This document shows positions 1-6,685 of a stretch of 10,550 nt of DNA, in pieces (position 1 is the stretch's first letter; every line of letters begins with the position of its first letter). The notes under the pieces were generated by a model. The model was not told the origin of the DNA and made no database searches. It was given only the letters and a program-made list of their open reading frames with translations. A program made the translations under genes and the position numbers. Source of the DNA: an uncultured Verrucomicrobiae bacterium (GTDB taxonomy: Bacteria > Verrucomicrobiota > Verrucomicrobiia > Verrucomicrobiales > Akkermansiaceae); NCBI GenBank assembly GCA_937957985.1, contig CALGOH010000246.1, positions 1 through 10,550 of the forward strand, in the 5' to 3' direction.

Positions 1-1
1 C

Positions 2-2167
2 GTGACGCCCCTGATGAAGGACGGCGCCAATGCGATCGGCGCGGTGGTCGCCGACGGCTGGTATGCCGGCTACGTCGGCTACGGCAAGCTGGTCGGCTAC
101 GGTCCGCACAAGACGGGCCGCAACATCTACGGCAAGACGCCGGCGCTGATGGTCGAGCTTCATCTGACCTACGACGACGGCAGTAGTGAAATCATCGCAA
201 CCGGTCCGTCGTGGAAGACCTCGACCGGTCCCGAGTTGGAGGCCGACTTCCTGATGGGCGAGACCTACGACGCCCGCAGGGAAATGCCCGGCTGGGACAC
301 CGCGGGCTTCGATGACTCCAAGTGGGAAAGCGCGATCTTCGCCAAGGACAATGGTTCGATGAAGCAGCCCTTCAGCGACAAGTTCATCAAGAACGAGCGG
401 CGCGAGTTCGGCTTCATCCGCCCGCCCGTGCTCCAGGCTTATCCGGCGCAGCCGGTGAGGGTGACGCAGGAGCTGCCGGCGAAGTCGGTCGCCGAACAGA
501 AGCCGGGCATGTTCATCTTCGACCTCGGCCAGAACTTCGCGGGCAACGTGCGACTGAAGGTGAAGGGCGAGGCGGGCCGGAAGATCACCCTTCGTTTCGG
601 TGAGATGCTGCATCCGGACGGACGCCTGATGACCGAGAACCTGCGCGCCGCGCGGGCGACCGACACCTACATCTGCAAAGGCGATCCGCAGGGCGAGACG
701 TGGACGCCGCGCTTCACCTTCCACGGTTTCCGTTATGTCGAGCTGACCGGACTTCCCGAGAAGCCGCCGCTCGGAACGATCACCGGACTGGTCCTGCATT
801 CGGACACTCCGATGGCATCCGGCTTCGAATGCTCCGATCCGGTGGTGAACCAGGTCTGGCGAAACGCGATCTGGACCCAGCGGGCGAACTGGATCGACCT
901 GCCAACCGACTGTCCACAGCGCGACGAGCGGATGGGCTGGACCGGCGACGCCCAGATCTACGCCGCCTCGGCCGCGATCCACGCCGACGTCGCCGCCTTC
1001 TTCCGCAAGTGGCTGCGCGAGCTGGAGGACGACGTGACGCCGGAGGGCTACTACCCATCCTACGCGCCCTATCCCTTCGGTCACGGCGGGGCGGTGCATG
1101 GCACGGCGTGGTCGGATGCCGGGATCATCGTGCCGCACGCGCTGTGGACGGCGACCGGGGACCTGTCGTTCTTCACCGACCACTGGCCGGCGATGACGCG
1201 CTTCATGGAGGCCCGCAAGGCGCAGGACCCCGAGCTGAAGGGGACGGCGTTCGGTGCGCCGTGGGGTGACTGGCTCAATCTCGACGACCCCACGCCGCAC
1301 GAGCTTGTCGAACTCGCCTACTTCTGCCTGTCCAGCCGCCTGATGGCCGAAATGGCGGTGGCGCAGGGTCTCGACGAGGAAGTGACGAGGTATCGGAGTT
1401 GGGTGGAGACGATGCGGAAGAATTTCCGTGCGCGCTATTTCCAGGACGACGGCACGATCCGGCCCGAGTCGCAGAGCGCCTATGTGCTGGCGCTCGATTG
1501 CGGCCTGATCGAAGACGACGAGGCGCGGTCGAAGGCTGGGGCGCGACTTGCCGAACTCATCCGCAAGAAGTCCGGCCCGAAGAGCACCGGCATGACGACC
1601 GGCTTTCTCGGCACCAAACCGCTGCTGCCGGTGCTCACCGACACCGGTCATCTCGACCTCGCGGTGTCGATGCTTCAGTCGCGCAGGTATCCCTCGTGGG
1701 GCTACGAGGTGAAGAACGGCGCGACCACGATCTGGGAACGCTGGAACTCCTACACCGAAGAACACGGATTTGGAGGGCCTAACGGAAAAATGAACGCCGC
1801 GATGAACTCGTTCTCTCACTACGCCTTCGGCGCGGTGACCGAGTGGATGATGAAGGACCTCGCCGGCATCGCCCCGGCCAAGCCGGGCTACTCGATCATT
1901 CGCCTGCATCCGCATTTCCCCGCGAAGGACGCGACATCGGAGACCGAGACGATTTCCTGGGTGAAGGCGCACCACGACTCGCCCCACGGCCGCATCGCCG
2001 TTCACTGGAAGCGGCAGGATGATGGATCGCTCCTCTACGAGGCCACCGTGCCGCCGAACACAACCGCCGAACTGATCCTGCCGCAGCGCTCGCCGTGGAG
2101 TGGGAAGGGGAGTGAGTCCGAGACGAAGGCGATGGGGCCCGGGTCGTATCGATTCGTGGTCCAGTGA
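2..2167 (+). CDS. Alpha-L-rhamnosidase, GH78, 5'-truncated
   Basis: This glycoside hydrolase removes terminal alpha-L-rhamnose from oligosaccharides, probably from pectic or other plant or algal glycans. About 721 residues are visible. Position 2 is not a real start: the GTG there reads as the Val of the family phrase 'DVTPL..G.NAIG', so the gene entered the window from the left and perhaps 200 or more N-terminal residues, including any signal peptide, are missing. The order matches GH78: an N-terminal beta-sandwich with 'DGWYAGYVG' near residues 18-26, a middle beta domain with 'FDLGQNFAGNVRL' near 172-184, the (alpha/alpha)6 catalytic barrel, and a C-terminal beta domain after about residue 640. 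The catalytic motif 'DCPQRDERMGWTGD' lies at 303-316, with Glu309 the expected general acid. 'IWERW' at 577-581 carries Glu579, the expected general base. Both assignments follow known GH78 structures. The fucosidase follows 61 bases downstream on the same strand, so co-transcription is likely. Confidence 0.93.
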   Translation: MTPLMKDGANAIGAVVADGWYAGYVGYGKLVGYGPHKTGRNIYGKTPALMVELHLTYDDGSSEIIATGPSWKTSTGPELEADFLMGETYDARREMPGWDTAGFDDSKWESAIFAKDNGSMKQPFSDKFIKNERREFGFIRPPVLQAYPAQPVRVTQELPAKSVAEQKPGMFIFDLGQNFAGNVRLKVKGEAGRKITLRFGEMLHPDGRLMTENLRAARATDTYICKGDPQGETWTPRFTFHGFRYVELTGLPEKPPLGTITGLVLHSDTPMASGFECSDPVVNQVWRNAIWTQRANWIDLPTDCPQRDERMGWTGDAQIYAASAAIHADVAAFFRKWLRELEDDVTPEGYYPSYAPYPFGHGGAVHGTAWSDAGIIVPHALWTATGDLSFFTDHWPAMTRFMEARKAQDPELKGTAFGAPWGDWLNLDDPTPHELVELAYFCLSSRLMAEMAVAQGLDEEVTRYRSWVETMRKNFRARYFQDDGTIRPESQSAYVLALDCGLIEDDEARSKAGARLAELIRKKSGPKSTGMTTGFLGTKPLLPVLTDTGHLDLAVSMLQSRRYPSWGYEVKNGATTIWERWNSYTEEHGFGGPNGKMNAAMNSFSHYAFGAVTEWMMKDLAGIAPAKPGYSIIRLHPHFPAKDATSETETISWVKAHHDSPHGRIAVHWKRQDDGSLLYEATVPPNTTAELILPQRSPWSGKGSESETKAMGPGSYRFVVQ

Positions 2168-2174
2168 GGGGAGA

Positions 2175-2189
2175 GAGGGCCGGGCCCTC
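2175..2189 (+). terminator. Short GC hairpin after the rhamnosidase stop
   Basis: Seven-base arms GAGGGCC and GGCCCTC flank a single G, which would fold as a six-pair stem with a three-base loop eight bases after the GH78 stop. No T-run follows, so this could be a weak terminator, an mRNA-stabilising 3' structure between two co-transcribed genes, or chance in GC-rich DNA. Confidence 0.3.
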
Positions 2190-2228
2190 CGTGCAAAATC
2201 CGGTGGGTTTCAACGGTATCCCAACACG

Positions 2229-3554
2229 ATGAATGCCCGCCTGCCCCTCATCTTTTCGGTTGGCCTCGCCCTTGCCGCCACCGCCGCCCCGCCGCAACCG
2301 TTGGGCGAGCATCGCAACGACCCCGTCCGCGAGCAGGAGTTCATGGACTGGGGGCTGGGGATGTTTGTCCACTGGGGAGTGGATGTGGAGCTTGGCAGCG
2401 TGATCTCGCACAGTTTGGTCGGGGCGTCGGACGAATACATCGAGCGCTACGTGCGCGAGCTTCCCGCCAGCTTCAACCCGATCGACTACGACGCCGACGC
2501 CTGGGTCAGGCTGGCGAAGCTCGCGGGCTGCCGCTACATGGTTCTAACGACCAAGCATCACAGCGGTTTCTGCCTGTGGCCGACCAAAACCACCGACTTC
2601 TCGGTCGCCAATACTCCGTACAAGAAGGACATCGTGAAGGCCTTCGTCGATGCCTGCCGCCGGCGCGGGATGAAGGTCGGGCTCTACTTCTCGCCGGAGG
2701 ACTTTCTTTTCCTGCACAAGCAGGGCCATGAAATCCGCCGCAAGGCGGACTACGCCAACATCTCGAGAAACCCCGAACTACTTGCCCATGACGAGGCCCA
2801 GATCCGCGAGCTTTTCGGCGGGGCTTACGGCGACATCGACGTTGCCTTCCTCGACTCCTTCGACAACGCCGCCATCCGCGACCTGATCCACCGGCTCCAG
2901 CCGAAGTGCCTGGTCACCCGTGGCGAGATGAAGACCCCGGAGCAGAAGATTCCCGACGCGCCGCTGCCCGGTCCGTGGGAGTCCTGCTTCACGCTCGGAT
3001 CGCAATGGCAGTTCAAGCCGACCAACGAGGACTACAAGTCCGGCACGCAGCTCATCGAGATGCTCGCCGATGTGCGCGCCAAGGGGGGCAACCTTCTCAT
3101 CAACATGGGGCCGGAGCCGTCGGGGAGAATCCCCTTCGAGCAGGAGCGGGCTTTTCGCGAGCTTGCGCTCTGGATGTTCGTCAACCGTGACGCGATCCAT
3201 GGCGTGCGTCCGGGGCCAGTGGTGCGGGAAAACGGGATCTGGTTCACGCGCGAGCCGCAGGACGGAGGCGCGGTCTACCTGATCATCCCGCAGGGAGAGA
3301 AGCGCTGGAAGCGGGGCGAACGACGGGAGTTCACGCTGAAGTCGCTGAAAGCGGGAAGCGGCGGGGCGATTTCGGTGCTCGGCCAGAGCGGGAAGACGGT
3401 GGAATACAGCCCTAAGGCCGACGCCGAGGCACGGATGAAGCAGACTGCGGAGGGGCTGGAGATTTCCGTGGTCCGGGCCCAACGGCTCTACAACAACCAC
3501 GCGTGGCCGAATCCCGTGGTGGTGAGGTTGGAGGGAGTCGAGTTCGGCGACTGA
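2229..3554 (+). CDS. Secreted alpha-L-fucosidase, GH29
   Basis: This is a 441-residue glycoside hydrolase expected to release alpha-L-fucose by a retaining mechanism. The ATG at 2229 is chosen because it begins a clean signal peptide: 'MNAR', then a hydrophobic stretch at about residues 5-19, with likely cleavage near the Ala pair at 19-20. The upstream in-frame extension is Arg-rich and overlaps the rhamnosidase. GH29 hallmarks are 'GMFVHWG' (44-50), 'TTKHHSGFCLW' (107-117), 'GLYFSPEDF' (151-159), 'VTRGEMKTPEQKIP' (229-242) and 'GGNLLINMGPEPSGRIP' (286-302). The likely nucleophile is Asp209 in 'VAFLDSFD'; many relatives have Asp-Gly at this point and this one has Asp-Ser. I do not assign the acid/base residue. 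Length is normal for a catalytic domain plus a C-terminal beta domain, with no extra carbohydrate-binding module. No strong Shine-Dalgarno precedes the start. It probably forms a transcription unit with the rhamnosidase and acts in the periplasm or outside the cell. Confidence 0.92.
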   Translation: MNARLPLIFSVGLALAATAAPPQPLGEHRNDPVREQEFMDWGLGMFVHWGVDVELGSVISHSLVGASDEYIERYVRELPASFNPIDYDADAWVRLAKLAGCRYMVLTTKHHSGFCLWPTKTTDFSVANTPYKKDIVKAFVDACRRRGMKVGLYFSPEDFLFLHKQGHEIRRKADYANISRNPELLAHDEAQIRELFGGAYGDIDVAFLDSFDNAAIRDLIHRLQPKCLVTRGEMKTPEQKIPDAPLPGPWESCFTLGSQWQFKPTNEDYKSGTQLIEMLADVRAKGGNLLINMGPEPSGRIPFEQERAFRELALWMFVNRDAIHGVRPGPVVRENGIWFTREPQDGGAVYLIIPQGEKRWKRGERREFTLKSLKAGSGGAISVLGQSGKTVEYSPKADAEARMKQTAEGLEISVVRAQRLYNNHAWPNPVVVRLEGVEFGD

Positions 3555-3573
3555 ACGCCGCCACGCCCGGCCA

Positions 3574-3592
3574 TGGCGCTCGCAGAGCGCCA
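3574..3592. terminator. Perfect hairpin between convergent genes
   Basis: Arms TGGCGCTC and GAGCGCCA (8 bp, perfect) enclose a GCA loop. The hairpin fills the 41-base gap between the fucosidase stop (3554) and the stop of the opposing epimerase (3596). Its position suggests a bidirectional terminator. Neither strand has a T-run after it, so if it terminates it does so by a non-canonical or factor-assisted route. Confidence 0.5.
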
Positions 3593-3595
3593 CTC

Positions 3596-4843
3596 CTATC
3601 CGCCGAACAGCGGCTTCATGTGCCGCTCGAGCAGGTTGTGGGTGATGCAGCGGCCGATGGTCTCGCGGTTGGCCTTGAGGGCGTCGAGGTATTCGTCACC
3701 GAGCTGCGCGGCGACCTTGAAGCCGACGTGCAGGAGCTGGCGGACGTTCGGATTGTAGTCCGGGCTTGAGGGATCGTGGGTGACGGTGGCGGAGAACCGG
3801 TCGCCGCTCCAGCCCGCGACCTCGTCGGCGGATGGTAGTTTGGAAAAATCGATGTCGATGACCGTGGCGTAGGGCTCGCAGAGGGCTTCCTTCTTCTCCA
3901 GCGCGCCTGAGTAGATGCGCTTGGCGAGGTCGAGGGCCTCGCCGCCCGATTCGGCGAGGCCGATGACTTCCTCCAGCCAGTTGGTGCCCGCGGTCTTGAT
4001 GTGGAGGCCGGCGCCGGTGCGGGCGAGAGCCTTGCGAATCACCGGATAGATCGAGAACTTGTCCGAGCCCGAGTGAACCGAGAGCTTGAGGCTCGCGGGC
4101 AGGCCGTAGGTCTTGATCGCGTGGCCGATCACGGCGAGGTCGTCGTTGAATTCCTGCTCGAACTGCGCGAGGTCGCCGACGTAGTCGACGCCCTTGTTGA
4201 AGCGTCCGGTGAACTTCGGTGCGATGGTCTGCACCGGAATGCCTTGGTCGGCGAGCGCGGCGAGGATGATCAGCAGTTCCGGTGGAGTCTGCGGCGAGTC
4301 GGTTTCGTCCATCGAGACCTCGGTGACGAAGTCCGTGCCCTTGGCGGCGACAATGTGATCGTAGATCGCCCGGGCGTGCTGGGTCGCCTTGAGAAACTGG
4401 TTGGCGGTGCGCTCGACATCCTCGCGGGTGATCTCAAGCGGCTGGTCGATTCCCTCGATCGTGATCGTGCCGATCAGCTCGGGGTGCTTGTCGATGAAGG
4501 CGGCCACGTCCGCCGGATCGGCCGGGGTGCCGATGTCGTCGGCCACGTCGAGGGTGAAGAAGTCGCAGGGCGCGATGAAGCGGTCGACGGTGTTGAGGTT
4601 GATGTGGTCGGCGTCGAGGAGGTAGTCGCCTTGCCAGCCAAGTTCCCTCACGGCGGCATCGGCGGCATCGCGCGTCGCCTGCGGCTCCGAGCCGATGATC
4701 AGGTGCTCGCGGTTGGACTTGTTCCAGACCGGCGTGATCTCGATACCGAGGCTGCGCGCGGCGACGAAGGCCTGAAGCTGGGCGACGGCGCCATGGGCGA
4801 AGCGGTCGCCGACGCCGAAGGTGAATTTCGGGCAGGATTTCAT
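3596..4843 (-). CDS. uxaE: Tagaturonate epimerase family protein (UxaE-like)
   Basis: UxaE interconverts D-tagaturonate and D-fructuronate, replacing the usual reductase route that separates galacturonate from glucuronate catabolism; it was described in Thermotoga. The 415-residue product has features I associate with this family: 'WNKSNREHLIIGSEP' (40-54), 'LLDADHINLNTVDRFI' (75-90), 'EVSMDE' (175-180), 'KLSVHSGSDKFSIYP' (253-267), 'HIKTAGTNWLEEV' (281-293) and 'HNLLERH' (402-408). The conserved His and acidic residues in the DADH and SVHSGSDK motifs are plausible metal or substrate ligands (inference). No signal peptide is seen, so it should be cytoplasmic. The ATG at 4843 is preferred over an in-frame start at 4972, because the extra 43 residues are Arg/Pro-rich and unlike the family. 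The Shine-Dalgarno is weak. It is convergent with the two glycosidases and divergent from the lipoprotein gene, so it has its own promoter in 4844-5094. Family recognition rests on recalled motifs. Confidence 0.82.
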   Translation of the reverse strand: MKSCPKFTFGVGDRFAHGAVAQLQAFVAARSLGIEITPVWNKSNREHLIIGSEPQATRDAADAAVRELGWQGDYLLDADHINLNTVDRFIAPCDFFTLDVADDIGTPADPADVAAFIDKHPELIGTITIEGIDQPLEITREDVERTANQFLKATQHARAIYDHIVAAKGTDFVTEVSMDETDSPQTPPELLIILAALADQGIPVQTIAPKFTGRFNKGVDYVGDLAQFEQEFNDDLAVIGHAIKTYGLPASLKLSVHSGSDKFSIYPVIRKALARTGAGLHIKTAGTNWLEEVIGLAESGGEALDLAKRIYSGALEKKEALCEPYATVIDIDFSKLPSADEVAGWSGDRFSATVTHDPSSPDYNPNVRQLLHVGFKVAAQLGDEYLDALKANRETIGRCITHNLLERHMKPLFGG

Positions 4844-4996
4844 GATCAGAATCAACTCACGGGTGCCGAAAAGCGCCCGCGGACGAATCCTGCGCAGACG
4901 GCCGCCGATCGGTAAATGCTTCGTTCGGAAGGGAGAGGTCTGTCGAGGAGTCCGGACCCTCCGGGCGGTCAATGGCTGGGAGCGGGGGGCATAAAA

Positions 4997-5027
4997 TTGA
5001 CCATAAATTTTAGAGAAAGTTTAAAAT
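4997..5027 (+). promoter_or_regulatory. Sigma70-like promoter for the lipoprotein-rnhB-yraN unit
   Basis: TTGACC at 4997-5002 matches the -35 consensus at 5 of 6 bases, and TAAAAT at 5022-5027 matches the -10 at 5 of 6. The spacer is 19 bases, slightly long. The pair sits in the AT-rich island about 70 bases before the lipoprotein ATG and points toward it. Transcription would start near 5034, giving a leader of roughly 60 bases. Confidence 0.5.
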
Positions 5028-5056
5028 GCCTTTAATTTCTTGCGATTGAAGCTAAA

Positions 5057-5078
5057 GAGGGACCCGCAAGAGGCCCTC
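5057..5078 (+). other. Hairpin in the lipoprotein mRNA leader
   Basis: GAGGGACC (5057-5064) pairs with GGCCCTC (5072-5078) with one bulged A and a seven-base loop. It lies between the proposed promoter and the ATG at 5095, which has no clear Shine-Dalgarno. It could affect mRNA stability or translation; no T-run follows, so attenuation is not favoured. Confidence 0.3.
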
Positions 5079-5094
5079 CGACTCTTCAAGCATC

Positions 5095-5679
5095 ATGAAA
5101 ACTCCCCGCATGTTCCGCTGGATCGGGCTGGGGGCGCTCGGGCTTCTTGCTTCGTGCTCCTCAAGTCTCGACACCACCCGTGTCCCGATGTCCTCCTCGG
5201 CCGCCTCGCCGGGGGTTCCCGGCAGTTCGTCCGGTGCCGTCACCGAGGAACTCAGCCGGTCCCTCGAGCGGTATCGCGCTTCGATCGGCCGCGAGGCGAT
5301 CCCGCGACACGCGGGCCTCGACAAGCTCGCCCGCGAGCACTGTGAGTTCATGGCCCGGAATCGCGGCAAGTTCAATGTCAGCTCGGCCAACATCTCCCAC
5401 TACGGTTTCGAAAGTCGGGCCTTCGCCGCGCAGAAGATGTATGGCATGGGCCACTGCGCCGAGAACGTGGCCGGCGGCGTGATCCACGGCGACATCGCCG
5501 CGGAGCTGACCAAGGCCTGGGTCGGTTCCAGCAAGCATTCCTACAACATCAAGGAGAAGTGGCATGCGACGGGGCTGGGGGTCTATGCCGCCGCCGAGGC
5601 GTCCGTCGACGCCGCGCAGATTTTCGCCATGAAGGAGCAGTCCGGGATGGCCAACCACGGTCGGTTCGGGATCTTCTGA
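5095..5679 (+). CDS. CAP/SCP-domain lipoprotein
   Basis: This is a 194-residue protein with a lipoprotein signal: basic N-terminus 'MKTPRMFR', hydrophobic run, and lipobox 'LLASC' with acylated Cys21. A Ser/Pro/Gly-rich linker (about 22-48) leads to a CAP (cysteine-rich secretory/SCP/PR-1, PF00188-like) domain. Domain hallmarks are 'LERYRASIGREAIPRH' (57-72), an early helix with 'LAREHCEFMARNRGKF' (78-93), His102 in 'ISHYGF', Glu123 in 'HCAENVAGG', 'AWVGSSKHSYNI' (141-152) with His148, and a final strand 'DAAQIFAMKE' (172-181). His102, Glu123 and His148 correspond to the CAP cavity residues. The molecular role of bacterial CAP proteins is mostly unknown; lipid or ligand binding and envelope functions have been proposed. 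It opens a cluster with rnhB six bases downstream, an unexpected partner for a cell-envelope protein. A promoter lies just upstream, and no strong Shine-Dalgarno is visible. Confidence 0.87.
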   Translation: MKTPRMFRWIGLGALGLLASCSSSLDTTRVPMSSSAASPGVPGSSSGAVTEELSRSLERYRASIGREAIPRHAGLDKLAREHCEFMARNRGKFNVSSANISHYGFESRAFAAQKMYGMGHCAENVAGGVIHGDIAAELTKAWVGSSKHSYNIKEKWHATGLGVYAAAEASVDAAQIFAMKEQSGMANHGRFGIF

Positions 5680-5685
5680 GGGCGG

Positions 5686-6309
5686 ATGCCCGACCTCTCG
5701 CTTGAAATCGCCTGTCGATCCCGCGGCCTGCGCATGGTTGCGGGAATCGACGAGGCGGGAAGGGGGCCGCTCGCGGGCCCTGTCGCCGCGGCGGCGGTGA
5801 TTCTTCCGGAAGACTTCTCCTGTGGTGGTCTCGACGACTCGAAGAAGCTCACCGCGGCGAAACGGGAGCGACTTTTTTCCGAATTGACGACCGATCCCGC
5901 GGTCCGCTGGGCGCTGGCGTTCGCCGAACCGGAAGAGATCGACCGGATCAACATCCTGAGGGCCACCCACGCGGCGATGGCGCGGGCGGTCGGGGCGCTC
6001 GGGGTGGCGGTGGATTTCTGCCTGGTGGACGGGCTGCCGGTGAAGGGTTTTCCCCATCCGCACGACGGCGTGGTGAAAGGCGACGGCTTGTCGCTGTCGA
6101 TCGCCGCGGCGAGCATCATCGCCAAGGTCGCCCGGGACCGCCGCATGATGGATGCTGCGGCGGAGTTCCCCGCTTACGGCTTTGAGCGCCACAAGGGCTA
6201 TGGTACGAAGCATCATCTCGAAGCACTCCGCCGCCATGGGCCTTGCCGCATTCATCGTCGATCGTTTCAGCCCGTTGCTCAACAGGTGCTGCCGCTTGAC
6301 GGGGCCTGA
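5686..6309 (+). CDS. rnhB: Ribonuclease HII
   Basis: RNase HII cleaves the RNA strand of RNA-DNA hybrids and starts removal of single ribonucleotides from DNA in the cytoplasm. The 207-residue product carries the family signature from the N-terminus: 'AGIDEAGRGPLAGPV' (19-33) with metal-binding Asp22 and Glu23, 'LDDSKKLTAAKRE' (49-61), 'LVDG' (113-116) with Asp115, 'VVKGDGLSLSIAAASIIAKV' (129-148) and 'ARDRRM' (149-154), then 'YGFERHKGYGTKHHLEAL' (164-181) and 'HRRSF' (190-194). Length matches the bacterial family. The ATG at 5686 lies six bases after the lipoprotein stop, and a GAGGG that overlaps that stop can serve as a closely spaced ribosome site, so translation is probably coupled. Its 3' end overlaps yraN in another frame. 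All expected catalytic residues are present. Confidence 0.96.
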   Translation: MPDLSLEIACRSRGLRMVAGIDEAGRGPLAGPVAAAAVILPEDFSCGGLDDSKKLTAAKRERLFSELTTDPAVRWALAFAEPEEIDRINILRATHAAMARAVGALGVAVDFCLVDGLPVKGFPHPHDGVVKGDGLSLSIAAASIIAKVARDRRMMDAAAEFPAYGFERHKGYGTKHHLEALRRHGPCRIHRRSFQPVAQQVLPLDGA

Positions 6310-6682
6310 CGGCAACCGGATCGACTCTGCGGCGATCGGGGAGTTGGGTGAGCGGATCGCCCGCGACTGGCTGCGGGCCAGCGGGGCGAAGGTGCTCTAT
6401 CGGAACTTCCGCGCGCCGGGCGGCGGCGAGGTCGACATCGTGGCGCGGGACGGGCGCCTGCTGCTTTTCACCGAGGTCAAGACGCGGACCACGACCGGTT
6501 ACGGGCGACCGCTGGAGGCGGTGGACGGGAAGAAGCGGCGGCTGATCCGAAAGGGTGCCAACGCCTGGCTTTCCCAACTCGGCACCCGCGAGATTCCGTG
6601 GCGCTTCGACGTGATCGAGGTGGTGTTGCTGGACGGCGAAAAGCCGCGCGTGCACCGGGTGGAGAATGCCTTCGGGTCCTAG
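6236..6682 (+). CDS. yraN: YraN family (UPF0102) nuclease-like protein
   Basis: This is a small protein of the YraN/UPF0102 family, which has an endonuclease-like fold of the Holliday-junction-resolvase type; its cellular role is not settled. From the ATG at 6236 it is 148 residues. The core begins at about residue 34 with 'IGELGERIARDWL' and contains 'NFRAPGGGEVDIVARDG' (57-73), 'LFTEVKTRTT' (77-86) and 'RFDVIEVV' (123-130). Glu38, Asp67, Glu80 and Lys82 match the acidic/Lys pattern of this nuclease superfamily. The chosen start overlaps rnhB by 74 bases in a different frame. The first 30 or so residues are not typical of the family, so a TTG at 6296 is an alternative start with only a short overlap. 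The rnhB-yraN pairing is common in bacteria and supports the identification. The gene ends 3 bases before the opposing algH stop. Confidence 0.88.
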   Translation: MGLAAFIVDRFSPLLNRCCRLTGPDGNRIDSAAIGELGERIARDWLRASGAKVLYRNFRAPGGGEVDIVARDGRLLLFTEVKTRTTTGYGRPLEAVDGKKRRLIRKGANAWLSQLGTREIPWRFDVIEVVLLDGEKPRVHRVENAFGS

Positions 6683-6685
6683 CGC

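Larger units (their letters stand above)
4844..5094. promoter_or_regulatory. Divergent intergenic region with AT-rich core
   Basis: These 251 bases separate the epimerase and lipoprotein starts, which point away from each other. The half next to uxaE is GC-rich and contains a small perfect hairpin (CCGGA, CCC loop, TCCGG at 4952-4964) that would lie in the uxaE leader. Bases 4990-5045 form the clearest AT-rich island in the window and must hold the plus-strand promoter. I see no convincing minus-strand -35/-10 pair and no known riboswitch pattern. There is no ORF with coding character; the 5' extension of the epimerase frame over 4844-4972 looks like a shadow. Confidence 0.6.

Noticed and set aside
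4001..4915. A 304-codon plus-strand frame opposite the epimerase
   Set aside because: Composed largely of Val, Gly, Asp, Glu and Arg, as expected for the antisense of GC-biased codons; the minus-strand frame matches a known family.
5161..6315. A 384-codon minus-strand frame opposite the CAP lipoprotein and rnhB
   Set aside because: Low-complexity Arg/Gly/His-rich composition, antisense to two conserved genes, with no start context or family signature.
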